Shown one piece after another: positions 1 to 7,777 of a DNA stretch of 12,500 nucleotides. The notes under the pieces were generated by a model that was given only the letters and a program-made list of their open reading frames with translations, did not search any database and was not told the origin of the DNA. Where the stretch lies: contig JAPXFY010000022.1 of NCBI GenBank assembly GCA_030674185.1, positions 50,293,675 to 50,306,174 of the forward strand. The letters are read 5' to 3'. Source of the DNA: Monoplex corrugatus (taxonomy: Eukaryota; Mollusca; Gastropoda; Littorinimorpha; Ranellidae). Each line of letters begins with the position of its first letter. Within the stretch, counting starts at the first letter, position 1. Both the position numbers and the translations under genes were made by a program.

Positions 1-510
1 TGTTGCTTGTCTTTTCCTAATCTTCCTTATGAGTGATCTACTTGTGTCTGCCTCCATCAAGACTGTCTCGTTTGTTTTCTTTGCCGTCCATGGAACTCTC
101 AACATTCTTCTGAGAAACCCGCATCTCGGCTGCCTCGATCCTGCTCTGGCTTTGTTTGCTGACTGCCCACGCCTCGCATCCGTACAACATTATTGGTTCT
201 ATATAACATTCAAGGACTCTCTTTATGATGTTAATTGATAGGCATTTGTTGATAAGAATGCTTGTTATCTTCTTGAATGCTGTTTTGGCTTGGCCGATTC
301 TGCCAGCTATTTCCGATGTGCATCTGCCGTCTGATGAAATGACCGTTCCCAGGTATTTGAACTTATTAACCTGTGTCATGGTTGTGCCATTTGCTGTTAT
401 TTTGCATGAGGGGATTTCATGCTTTGTACTGATCGCCATGACTTCAGTCTTCCTGCTGTTTAGTTCCAACCCCTTACCTTTGCTTTCTATTCCAGTGGTA
501 GGCTGATAAA
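1..510 (-). mobile_element. RTE/BovB-like LINE fragment, copy 1 (3' end off the window)
   Basis: The minus strand encodes the region just after the catalytic core of an RTE-type reverse transcriptase and the C-terminal domain. Visible motifs are LNSRKTEVM, KYLGTVISSDGR and YGCEAW, followed by the C-terminal residues that in BovB-like elements read as RRMLRVPWTA. The open stretch is 38-469. Near 110-125 the frame slips, so the conserved C-terminal block is read out of phase and soon meets a stop; the copy is dead. It lacks the endonuclease and the catalytic YADD box, so it is 5'-truncated, with the 5' junction somewhere near 480-510. The 3' end lies left of position 1. The same nucleotide family recurs at 9266, 10089 and 11157. 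The RTE assignment comes from recognised motif order, not from a search. Confidence 0.82.
38..469 (-). pseudogene. RTE reverse transcriptase C-terminal remnant
   Basis: This 143-codon open stretch belongs to RTE copy 1. Residues 5-14 hold the K-T-E-V-M box that follows the reverse transcriptase palm. Residues 38-50 hold the KYLGTVISSDGR block, and around residue 95 is YGCEAW, the conserved start of the RTE C-terminal domain. The last 30 or so residues are a frameshifted reading of the domain that plus-strand copies at 10089 and 11157 keep in phase. The methionine at 469 is an internal residue, not a real start: the same frame stays open further upstream. No function is expected, because the polymerase active site and the endonuclease are absent. 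Confidence 0.75.
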
Positions 511-1286
511 ATATCAGTATGACATATAGATTAGGTAAAACATAGTCTAGGTAGGACCTTAGGTCCTGGCCAGCTCATGGACGTCATTTTGCGAAAATGA
601 AACTGACACTTTCTAAAAAGATCAAACAAAGGGATATGAATTGTTTGTTTATAAGTGCATTTCTGCCTGTGTATTGGTGTGTTTATGTGTTGATCTATCA
701 GACAATATAATGCAGTCTTTCAAACAGGATGTATCAGATGTTATGGATGATTATTTTTGGTGATTCTGGATCGGGCTTCGTTTGGTTTTAGGCATGTCTT
801 ACAAACAGGTTTTACATAAGAAAAAATGCCTTTATCACCTATTCCCACCATCCACTTCAAGGTCTTCTGCTTAACTGTAGGGTGTATCGACGGGATTCAG
901 TCTTGGGCCTATGTATTTCTATACCAAACACCTAAAACATGTATACACAACAAACTTCAAACCGTGCCCAGGGTTTCCTTAACCTCCACTATCAATCACG
1001 CACACTATTTTTGCCAGAACCAATCATAAGCTTCATCATTGTCTACACGAGCATGATCAGACTCATAGAGTACTCATACATATTTATTATCTCTTGTTAT
1101 CACGCGTTTGCAGTTGGTACCCAGGTACAAACGTTAGGTAAATCAAATGAAACTGACAACATCAAAAGCAAGTTCAATCCTCGTATTTTTCATGGCAAAT
1201 GTTGTTTGACTAAATCAGTGTACACACACTGCTCTGTGTTTCTGTTAACTCTTAAGACATCATTGTTGTTACTTTTACTTTGCAAA
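511..1286. other. Unassigned AT-rich intergenic DNA
   Basis: I found no convincing exon, RNA gene or transposon motif here. Two modest open frames, 826-1029 and 939-1346 on the plus strand, have no recognisable domain and the composition of chance frames. A short perfect inverted repeat, CTGATA-3 nt-TATCAG at 503-517, lies at the junction with RTE copy 1. Confidence 0.5.
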
Positions 1287-1366
1287 TATATGAATCATTT
1301 TGTTAAAATTATGGTCAAGTTGTATACATATGAATCATTTTGTTAAAATTATGGCCAAGTTGTATA
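1287..1366. repeat. 40-bp tandem duplication, two copies
   Basis: The units 1287-1326 and 1327-1366 are nearly identical. Each carries TGAATCATTTTGTTAAAATT at its centre, at 1291 and 1331, so the period is exactly 40 bp. One clear difference is T at 1315 against C at 1355. The near identity suggests a recent local duplication. No function is implied. Confidence 0.9.
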
Positions 1367-1458
1367 TAAAGCTACGTGGAAATGTCATCGTGATTAATAT
1401 ATTTGGCCTTGCCGTTTTCGTTGTTGTTTTTACAGCAGTAGCAGCAATGTGCAAAAAA

Positions 1459-1513
1459 GCAGCAACAGTGACAACAATAACAAATACTACAACAACAATA
1501 ATAATAATAATAA
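1459..1513. repeat. Compound CAA/ATA microsatellite at the end of the L2 tail
   Basis: Degenerate CAA and GCA units pass into an uninterrupted ATA run at about 1497-1513. On the minus strand this reads (TAT)n then (TGT)n, directly after the GCGCTATATAAAT motif. L2/CR1-type LINEs commonly end in a short tandem repeat of this kind rather than poly(A), so I take it as the distal 3' tail of the L2 element. Confidence 0.75.
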
Positions 1514-1565
1514 TATATTTTATTTATATAGCGCAAAATCTTGACAAAATCAAATCTAAGCGCTG
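1500..1565 (-). repeat. L2 3' terminal tail motif, distal copy
   Basis: On the minus strand this contains GCGCTTAGATTTGATTTTG, then TCAAGATTTTGCGCTATA and TAAATAAAATA, followed by (ATT)n. The two GCGC ends and the CTT/AAG pair can form a short stem-loop. Known L2-type LINEs carry a 3' stem-loop plus short repeats that their reverse transcriptase recognises. A second version of the same motif is at 1743-1801. Confidence 0.75.
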
Positions 1566-1742
1566 AGCGTATACATGCATACATACCTACATACATATGA
1601 GCGTATACATCCATACATACATGCTTACATACTTACATACATAAATCTAAGCTGAGCGTATACATGCATACATACATACATACATACATAAATCTAAGCG
1701 TATACATACATACATACATACATACATACGTACGCACATGCA
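1566..1742. repeat. CATA tetranucleotide satellite with embedded tail fragments
   Basis: Long CATA/TACA runs alternate with short non-repeat islands. The island AATCTAAGC followed by (TGA)GCGTATAC occurs at about 1552, 1645 and 1691. That sequence is the inner end of the L2 tail motif, so the region looks like a minisatellite built from tail pieces plus tetranucleotide repeats. It separates the two copies of the LINE tail. Confidence 0.8.
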
Positions 1743-1802
1743 TACATAATAATTACAATATTTATATAGCGCAAATCTCGACAAAATCAAATCCGAGCGC
1801 CG
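1743..1802 (-). repeat. L2 3' terminal tail motif, proximal copy
   Basis: On the minus strand it reads GGCGCTCGGATTTGATTTTG, then TCGAGATTTGCGCTATATAA and ATATTG. CTCG pairs with CGAG to form a 4-bp stem, inside GCGC ends. It sits directly after the 3' UTR CA array and is probably the original tail of this insertion. The distal copy at 1500-1565 differs by a few C-to-T and G-to-A type changes. Confidence 0.75.
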
Positions 1803-1807
1803 AAAAG

Positions 1808-1822
1808 ACACACACGCACACA

Positions 1823-1904
<82 letters not shown>
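1808..1904. repeat. CA microsatellite in the L2 3' UTR
   Basis: The array begins with imperfect CACACACG/CACG units (1808-1841) and becomes a pure (CA)n run to 1904. It lies between the LINE stop codon and its tail motif, so it is inside the 3' UTR. Open frames over it coding Thr-His or Val-Cys repeats are artefacts of the dinucleotide. Confidence 0.95.
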
Positions 1905-1906
<2 letters not shown>

Positions 1907-2067
1907 CATGGCCACAAATGGGGAGAAAAGAATAAAAGCAATAAAAGCAAGAATAAAACCAATGGAAAACCACAGAGAGCACATCATATACAATTATATA
2001 TTAAAACAAAGTGATTCCCCTCCGAGCGGAGACAGGCTGCAGAGGGGGGTTGAGTGAGGTTAGGATT

Positions 2068-4830
2068 TTATGCAGAGGAGAAAAGGTGAGTTTTGAGAGC
2101 GGACTTGAAGGAGGCAAAAGTAGGTTGCTGACGGACTGAGAGAGGAAGTTTGTTCCAGGAGAGTGGACCAGAAACAGAGAAGGCTCGTGGACCATAGGTA
2201 TTGAGCTTAGTGCGTGGAAAGCGAAAAGTCAGAGGATCGGAGGCAGAGCGGAGGGTACGTGAGGGAACATAGATCTCAAGTAGGCTTGACAGGTAATCGG
2301 GGGCTGCGTTATTGAGGCTTTTGTAGCACATGGTGTCTAGTTTGTACTGTATGCGCTTTGATACAGGGAGCCAGTGAAGTTGTGCCAGGAGAGGAGATAT
2401 GTGGTCAGCGTTTTTCTTTTTGAGTACAAGGCGTACAGCATTGTTTTGAATGCGCTGTAGGATGTGAATGGTGGAGGCAGGAAGACCAGACAGGAGTGAA
2501 TTGCAATAGTCAATGCGAGACATTATGAAGGAGAGAACGAGTTTTGCAGTTGTTTCGACAGAGAGATACTTCCTGATCAGGCTTATACGATGGAGATGAT
2601 AGTAGCAAGATCTGGCAGTTTGAGAAACAAAGTTGTTCATGGACAGGGTAGAGTCAATGCAGACACCAAGGTTTTTAGCTGAATCAGAAATTGGGACTGA
2701 TGTGTTACATAATGGGAGAGAAAGAGGAGGCAGCTGGGAAAGTTTCTGACGGGTGCCAATGAGGATAGCTTCTGTCTTGTCGTCATTAAGCTGAAGTCTA
2801 TTGTGTGTCATCCAGTTCTTAATGTCCGAGTAACACTCAGTGGTGCGAGTCAACAGGCGCTGTATATTATCAGGTGAGTCACTATCTTGAAGTTGGGTGT
2901 CATCAGCATAGAAGTGGTGTTTTATAGAGTGGGAGTTGATGATGGTGGACAGGGGGGAGGTATAAAGAGTGAAAAGAACAGGGCCAAGGACAGATCCTTG
3001 TGGAACACCACAGGTCAGGTATGCAGGTTGAGAGTAAGTGCCATTGATGAGAACAGTTTGTTTTCTGTTTGATAAATACGAAGTGAAAAAGGAGAGAGCA
3101 ATGTCAGAGATGCCAAAAGTATGATGAAGTCTAGAAAGGAGAATACCATGGTCAATGGTATCGAAAGCTGCAGACAGATCAAGGAGTGTGAGGAGAGAGA
3201 CTTTGCCAGTATCAGTTGCAAGGAGGAGATTGTTGAGAATGTGTAGTAGGGCAGTTTCAGTGCTATGGCACTGGCGGTAGGCTGACTGGAAAGGATTGAG
3301 GAGATTGTTGGCAGACAGGTGAGAGTTCAGCTGGTTGAGGACGACTTTTTCAAGGAGTTTTGACAAGAAAGAGAGATTAGAGATAGGCCTGTAATTTTTC
3401 AGTTCATTTGGGTCTAAATTGTGTTTCTTGAGGAGAGGGTGAACAATAGCAGACTTGAAAGAATCTGGGACAGTTCCAGTTTGAAAAGAAGTGTTGATGA
3501 TGTCAGTGATGAATGGGAGGAGAGTAGGGAGACAATCGGAGTAGAGAGAACCTGGAAGAGGATCCAGTTCGCAGGTTTTGAACGACATGGATCTGATTGT
3601 GTTGAAAATTTCTTCTTGTGAGACTGGGGTAAAAGTAGTGAGAGGTGTGCCAGAGAAGGAAGGGTCAGGTGGGCATGGTTGACAGGGTGTCCTGTCAAGC
3701 CTGTCACGAAGAGTTTGTATTTTGGTGGTGAAATACTTAGAGAATACAGATGGGAGTTCTTCATTTGTATGTTTTGTTGGGAGAGGTAAGTCTTTTCGTG
3801 TGCCAAGGAGATGATTCATGGTTGTAAAGAGTTCTTTTGAAGAAGAGGCATTCAGGATTTTGGTTTGGAAATAGCTTGTTTTTGCAGATGCAATGAGGGT
3901 GGATACTTTTGTTTTAGAGGCTTGGAAAAGTTGCCTGTGTACAGTGAGTTTGGATTTGCGCCAGCGGCGCTCTGCTCTGCGGCGGGCACGTTTTGCACAG
4001 GCAATCTCATGAGTGAGCCAGGGGGTAGGGGGGCGGTCAGGTAAAAGACGGGTTGTGGCTGGAGCATGAGTGTCCAGAAGATGGTGGAGAGTAGTATAGA
4101 ATTCATCGGCAAGGTTATGTGACTTTTCAGAAAGGAGACGGGAGGCATCAGATGAAAATGTGGAGAGGTCGATAGATTTGAGATTGCGTCGAGTCACTGT
4201 GCGCGTGGTACGGGAAGGAGGAGAAATGTCAAGAGAACAGAGAATTGCAGAGTGGTCAGATGGAAGGGCTGAAGTTAGACAGGTAGAAAGAACTAAGCAG
4301 TTGTTAGTAGCTGAATTGTGGTGATCACGAGAAATGATCCAGTCAAGAATGTGACTTTTTTGATGGGTTGGTTCAGAAATGTGTTGAGTCATATTGTGAT
4401 TGGACAGAGAGTTGATGATATGTCTTGTGTCATAACGGTGAGTGTTGTCATAGTGGACATTGATGTCACCTAGAATGATGAGATTTCCAGGTAAGAGGCA
4501 GTAGTGGTCAAGCAGTTGGTCAAAGTCAGAGAGAAACGTGGATGTGGTGAGTTTGTTGGCAGAGCTAGGTGGAGGTCGATAGACACAGGAGAAGGTGATG
4601 GGGTGAGGGGTGGATTGGAAGGATACTTCAACGTGCTCGAAAGAAGGATGGGAGAAAGGCAGAGACTGCGAGAAAGATAGGCGGGAATGGAGTGAGTCGT
4701 TGTAGAGGATGGCGATACCGCCACCTCGAGATGAGCGATGGAAAGAAGCAAGCCTGTAACCACTCGGAGTGAGGCTAGCATGTATAGGTTCATGACCAAG
4801 GGGGTTAAGCCATGTCTCTGTAATAAAGCA
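2068..4830 (-). CDS. L2-type LINE polyprotein: endonuclease C-terminal part, reverse transcriptase and C-terminal domain
   Basis: The protein nicks target DNA and copies the element RNA from the nick (target-primed reverse transcription). The frame is open from 2068 up to about 4833; the first methionine is at 4392, but that lies inside the endonuclease and is not a real start. Upstream of 4392, in the same frame, are TETWL, GGGIAILY, CVYRPPPS and GDINV. Counting from the methionine at 4392: SDH, the last endonuclease motif, is at 45-47; a basic stretch at 131-147; NYRPISNLS at 333-341; LDLSAAFD (catalytic Asp) at 404-411; GVPQGSVLGP at 462-471; FYADD (catalytic Asp pair) at 494-498; LNDDKTE at 535-541; RIDYCNSLLSGLP at 626-638; HWLPV at 673-677. 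It ends normally in a C-terminal KTHLF motif. No stop or missing catalytic residue is seen, so the copy is either young or constrained. Confidence 0.85.
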   Translation of the reverse strand, partial: CFITETWLNPLGHEPIHASLTPSGYRLASFHRSSRGGGIAILYNDSLHSRLSFSQSLPFSHPSFEHVEVSFQSTPHPITFSCVYRPPPSSANKLTTSTFLSDFDQLLDHYCLLPGNLIILGDINVHYDNTHRYDTRHIINSLSNHNMTQHISEPTHQKSHILDWIISRDHHNSATNNCLVLSTCLTSALPSDHSAILCSLDISPPSRTTRTVTRRNLKSIDLSTFSSDASRLLSEKSHNLADEFYTTLHHLLDTHAPATTRLLPDRPPTPWLTHEIACAKRARRRAERRWRKSKLTVHRQLFQASKTKVSTLIASAKTSYFQTKILNASSSKELFTTMNHLLGTRKDLPLPTKHTNEELPSVFSKYFTTKIQTLRDRLDRTPCQPCPPDPSFSGTPLTTFTPVSQEEIFNTIRSMSFKTCELDPLPGSLYSDCLPTLLPFITDIINTSFQTGTVPDSFKSAIVHPLLKKHNLDPNELKNYRPISNLSFLSKLLEKVVLNQLNSHLSANNLLNPFQSAYRQCHSTETALLHILNNLLLATDTGKVSLLTLLDLSAAFDTIDHGILLSRLHHTFGISDIALSFFTSYLSNRKQTVLINGTYSQPAYLTCGVPQGSVLGPVLFTLYTSPLSTIINSHSIKHHFYADDTQLQDSDSPDNIQRLLTRTTECYSDIKNWMTHNRLQLNDDKTEAILIGTRQKLSQLPPLSLPLCNTSVPISDSAKNLGVCIDSTLSMNNFVSQTARSCYYHLHRISLIRKYLSVETTAKLVLSFIMSRIDYCNSLLSGLPASTIHILQRIQNNAVRLVLKKKNADHISPLLAQLHWLPVSKRIQYKLDTMCYKSLNNAAPDYLSSLLEIYVPSRTLRSASDPLTFRFPRTKLNTYGPRAFSVSGPLSWNKLPLSVRQQPTFASFKSALKTHLFSSA

Positions 4831-5540
4831 ATGTCAACGTGCTCATCAGCGATAAAATCGGCAATGACCTCGGCTTTGCCATCTTTGCATATTGATTGAG
4901 CGTTAAAAAGGCATAGTTTAAGTTTATCATATGGCGGCGGCCGAGGTGGCGAAGAAGGCGGCACCGACGGGACAAAAGACGAAGGCGACACCAGCGGGGC
5001 AGAAGACGAAGGCAGCAACGATGGAACAGAAGAAGAAGACAAAGGTAGCACCGGCGGGACAGAAGACGAGGGCAGCGCCGGCGGGACAGAAGACGAAGGC
5101 AGCACCGGCGGGACAGAAGGCGAAGGCGGCACCACCAGGACAGAAGGCGAAGGCGAAGATGGCAGAGGAGGAGACAAAGCCCGCAGCAGCGAGGTCGAAG
5201 GCAGGGGCAGTGGAGGAGACGAGGAAGCAGAAAAAGAAAAGTGGCGTCGGGCTGGCACAGCAGGAGGCAGGTTGTGCCAAAGTCGGTGGAGACGTCCACC
5301 ACGACAGGATCGCGCAGTGCGGGGCTTGCTACACAGCCCCAATGTACGTATGCGCTGGTAGACGCCTCCACCGAGGTAGCATTTGCTGTGTTTAAAAAGT
5401 GTCAGTCCAATTTGTTTAAGGACGGACGGATTCATAATTGAGAGCCAGTCAAGAGAGGATGATGTTTGCAGAGAACAACGAAGGTTTGGGAGCTGTAGCG
5501 TTGGGCGAACACAGTAGGCTAAAATGTTAACACAGTTCAC
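4824..5540 (-). CDS. L2-type LINE N-terminal region and start of endonuclease (frame-shifted from the rest)
   Basis: This is the upstream part of the same LINE protein in a different frame. From the methionine at 5540, residues 1-95 have no recognised domain and include an Arg-rich patch (about 64-87). Residues 96-205 are rich in Pro, Ser and Val and contain the 9-residue repeat SSSVPPVLP. Residues 206-240 are the start of the apurinic-type endonuclease, with the catalytic Asn in LFNAQSICK and the helix ending DIALL. The frame then leaves the endonuclease: the next motif, TETWL, is one base out of phase near 4823, consistent with loss of one base or gain of two. The frame stays open to 4470, but those later residues are not LINE protein. 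Whether 5540 is the true start is unknown. Confidence 0.7.
4957..5157. repeat. 27-bp minisatellite inside the L2 coding region, seven units
   Basis: The units start at 4957, 4984, 5011, 5044, 5071, 5098 and 5125. Five are 27 bp; the third and seventh are 33 bp, each with a 6-bp addition. All are multiples of three, so the frame is kept. On the LINE strand each unit codes about nine residues of the type SSSVPPVLP. A typical plus-strand unit is GGCAGCACCGGCGGGACAGA plus AGACGAA. Because the length is divisible by three, several frames on both strands stay open here. Confidence 0.9.
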
Positions 5541-5791
5541 AGGTTAAATGTCCGACCTAAACGGCAGAATTAAAATGACGAAAAGTAGGCATACGAAACT
5601 CTAAAATCAGATTATCCGGTAAAATATTCAAAATTTAAAAAATATATTTACATCACCATTTGTCGGGACCCAAGAGGAATAAACTGATATAAAATTCAAT
5701 GTACAAAAACAAATAGAACCACGATAAAATCACAACAAATCACAACAGTCATCATCAATATCATCATACTCACCATCATCAACATCATGAC
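5541..5791. other. Probable L2 5' UTR or flank, then ATC-rich stretch
   Basis: From 5541 to about 5700 the sequence is AT-rich without a recognisable frame; it may be 5' UTR of the LINE or genomic flank. From 5740 to 5790 it becomes a loose ATC/CAA repeat. I see no second ORF of the type some L2/CR1 elements carry. Confidence 0.4.
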
Positions 5792-6098
5792 GAAAAAAGA
5801 AAGAAATGAAGAAGAAGAAGAAGAAGAAGAAGGAAGAAGAAGAAGAAGAAGAAGAAGAAGAAGAAGAAGAAGAAGAAGAAGAAGAAGAAGAAGAAGAAAG
5901 AAGAAGAAGAAGAAGAGAAGAAGAAGAAGAAAGAACAAGAAAGAACAAGAAGAAGAACAAGAAGAAGAAGAAACAAGAAGAAGAAGAAGAAGAAGAAGAA
6001 GAAGAAAAGAAAAAGAAGAAGAAGAAGAAGAAGAAGAAAAGAAAGAAAAGAAGAAGAAAGAAGAAAAAAAAAAAAGAAGAAGAAGAAGAAGAAGAAGA

Positions 6099-6130
<32 letters not shown>

Positions 6131-6233
6131 GAAGAAGAAAGAAGAAGAAAAAGAGAAGAAAAGGAAGAGGAGGAGAGAAAAAGAAGAAGAAGCAGAGGAA
6201 GAAGAAGAAGCAGAAGAAGAAGAATAAGAAGAA
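5792..6233. repeat. (GAA)n polypurine tract, about 440 bp
   Basis: The plus strand is almost wholly A and G, mostly GAA with AAAG and GGA variants. It is broken only by scattered C (about 5936-5980 and near the 3' end) and by T at 5807 and 6225. Mirror-symmetric purine tracts of this length can form triplex DNA in vitro. All open frames across it (poly Glu/Lys/Arg on one strand, poly Ser/Phe/Leu on the other) are products of the repeat and not genes. Confidence 0.95.
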
Positions 6234-7268
6234 TGCAATAGTTGTACATAACGTGATGTATCAGAGAAATTACAGTTTAATATTCATAAATAAAAAGAAA
6301 ACTGGTCAATACACATGATGCAATAAAAAGAGAAAGATATAAGTGAATAAATTCAATCATACATGCAGTTCCTCCCATACACACACACTTACAAAGACAC
6401 ATAAGTAATCAATTTTTATAATACAGTCTGTCATCTTGTCATGATTTGTTACTTAAGGGTCAAATCTCTCTTGACAAGTCATAAAACCTTTTGCCCCCTC
6501 TTCGTCCATTTTTCATTGTTCGATTTGTACTAGGGCAAAAAAAAAGAATATATACATGAATGAACTATAAAGTACAAGACAATTTACTGCTGTCAGAATT
6601 TAGACCACCACTTTTGTCATGCAATGTTGTAATAATGAATGTTAAATGACTTCACTGTTATGATCAGCATGAAAGCAAAAACACATGTGGAATGTGGACA
6701 TAAAATCATTTGTTTCCTTCCCACATCACTTGAAGTCTTTATGAGCTGGTGTTTAAAAAGCCATTTCCCCCAGTCTTCAGCAAGGAGGGAATTGAGGTGT
6801 GGGCGTAAAACTCGCTTCCTTCCTTCCTATACATCTGGAATTCATTATTAGCTGGAATTTTGGGATTATTCATTCTTTCTGCTACGTTGACATGTAAAAC
6901 ATACAAGCCCTTTGTTCCTAGTTAGTTCCAGTCTCAATACTGATAAACTCTAATAGTATAATCATTTTGGCTGATAGTCTTGGTTTGCAATTTGGAATTT
7001 GTTCAAGAAGGATTTATCAGACTCAGACAATTCCACAGCTGAGTTCAACCCATATCTGCCAGTAATTGTACAGCACACTGCTACAGCCTGTGCCAGACCT
7101 CATGCTTGGGCAAGGTGCTGACATGTGGAAAAACAGGAGGAATTCTATGTTGGGAACACAAAGCTGACGCCATCAAAATGGTTGGAGTGTTAGGATAAGC
7201 AGCACACAGACTAGTAGTTATGTTGCAGAATGGGACAAAACTTCAGACATCACAACTGGAGTCCAGGA
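6234..7268. other. Unassigned AT-rich DNA
   Basis: I recognise no exon, RNA gene or complete transposon here. The 70-codon frame at 6639-6851 shows no domain and has no supporting context. An A run lies at 6537-6545. The segment just left of 7268 may be the 3' remainder of the older tRNA-like element seen at 7778-7890, because the younger SINE appears to have inserted between them. Confidence 0.4.
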
Positions 7269-7280
7269 TCCTATCCATAG

Positions 7281-7335
7281 AGGTTTTTGTTGTTTGTTGT
7301 TGTTGTTGTTGTTGTTGTTGTTGCTGTTATTGTTG
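7281..7335. repeat. (GTT)n microsatellite, tail of SINE A
   Basis: The plus strand carries about ten GTT units with a few interruptions. On the SINE sense strand it reads (CAA)n and directly abuts the left target duplication, which marks it as the 3' tail of the element. A separate short (GAT)n run at 7389-7410 lies within the body. Confidence 0.85.
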
Positions 7336-7701
7336 TTTTAGTCCCATTTTCTACGCCATCTTAATGCCACAGAACAGTTTTTACAATGCGATGATGATGA
7401 TGACGATGAGGGTGATAATCATGATGCTATGGAGTTCCATTCAGGATTGAGACTGCGTGACAGGGCTGTACTCTACGATTACTATCATAATATATCCTGG
7501 CATCAACCAGGCCCGGGAGATACAGACACCTGCGGTGCTGGTCAGAAGATTTGAGCAACACCCTCAGTGACGCATCCGTGAAGTGGATGAGACTCGACTG
7601 TGTGGTCCCAGTCTTCCCAATAAGCCCATAGCACGCCCAACTCTGGGTAGGAGCCGGTTAAAGCCAAAAAATCCCACAACAATTTTTGAAGGGACTGATG
7701 G

Positions 7702-7756
7702 GGATTCGAACCCACAACCTCCCAGTAGGTAGTCCGTTGCGCTAACCACTACACCA
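7702..7756 (-). promoter_or_regulatory. Internal RNA polymerase III promoter of SINE A (A and B boxes)
   Basis: The B box at 7702-7712 matches GGTTCGANTCC exactly on the minus strand, and the A box at 7746-7756 fits the tRNA form. Their spacing is normal for a tRNA-derived SINE. This makes the head potentially transcribable; it is not a functional tRNA because no acceptor stem closes around it. Confidence 0.75.
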
Positions 7757-7777
7757 CGGCGACTGGTCCTATCCATA

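Larger units (their letters stand above)
1476..5560 (-). mobile_element. L2/CR1-clade LINE, near complete
   Basis: This non-LTR retrotransposon is on the minus strand. In sense order it has an N-terminal Pro/Ser-rich region with a 27-bp minisatellite (5157-4957), an apurinic-type endonuclease (about 4925-4255), a reverse transcriptase (about 3400-2700), a C-terminal domain ending at 2068, and a 3' UTR with a CA array. It ends in a tail motif with GCGCTATATAAAT, present twice (1801-1743 and 1565-1500). The motif set (GVPQGSVLGP, FYADD, RIDYCNSLLSGLP, HWLPV, and a C-terminal FKSALKTHLF) is that of the L2/CR1 group. One frameshift near 4823 separates the front of the endonuclease from the rest. 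The 5' boundary is not clear; I see no separate ORF1 before the GAA tract at 5792, so the copy either has one ORF or is 5'-truncated. Confidence 0.85.
7269..7777 (-). mobile_element. tRNA-derived SINE with target duplication (SINE copy A)
   Basis: On the minus strand the element runs from about 7766 to 7281. It starts with a tRNA-like head: A box TGGTGTAGTGG (plus 7746-7756) and a B box identical to the consensus, GGTTCGAATCC (plus 7702-7712), 44 bases apart. A body of about 370 bp follows, including GAGTCTCATCC and CCTGTCACGCAGTCTC, then a (CAA)n tail at 7281-7335. The 11-mer TCCTATCCATA flanks both sides, at 7269-7279 and 7767-7777, as a perfect target site duplication. SINEs code no protein and depend on a LINE for movement; the tail does not match the RTE or L2 tails seen here. 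The body is shared with the copy at 9895-10795. Confidence 0.8.

Noticed and set aside
1647..2014. Thr-His and Val-Cys repeat proteins over the CA array
   Set aside because: They are dinucleotide repeat artefacts; the region is the LINE 3' UTR and tail.
4957..5157. CRISPR-like regular repeat
   Set aside because: The units are directly adjacent, without spacers, and lie within a LINE coding region of an animal genome.
4931..5395. Plus-strand frame coding Lys/Ala repeats of the type APAGQKTKA, like a histone H1 tail
   Set aside because: It is antisense to the LINE reading frame over the 27-bp minisatellite. Units divisible by three keep many frames open. The minus-strand frame joins directly to endonuclease motifs, so that one is the real coding strand.
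5787..6318. Long frames of Glu, Lys and Arg (plus) or Ser, Leu and Phe (minus)
   Set aside because: They are trivial translations of the GAA repeat, with no start context or domain.
6639..6851. Short plus-strand frame with several Cys and His residues
   Set aside because: The spacing does not fit a zinc finger, and no neighbouring exon supports it.
7690..7766. Functional tRNA gene
   Set aside because: The A and B boxes are good, but there is no closing acceptor stem, the sequence continues into a SINE body and tail, and a target duplication surrounds the whole.
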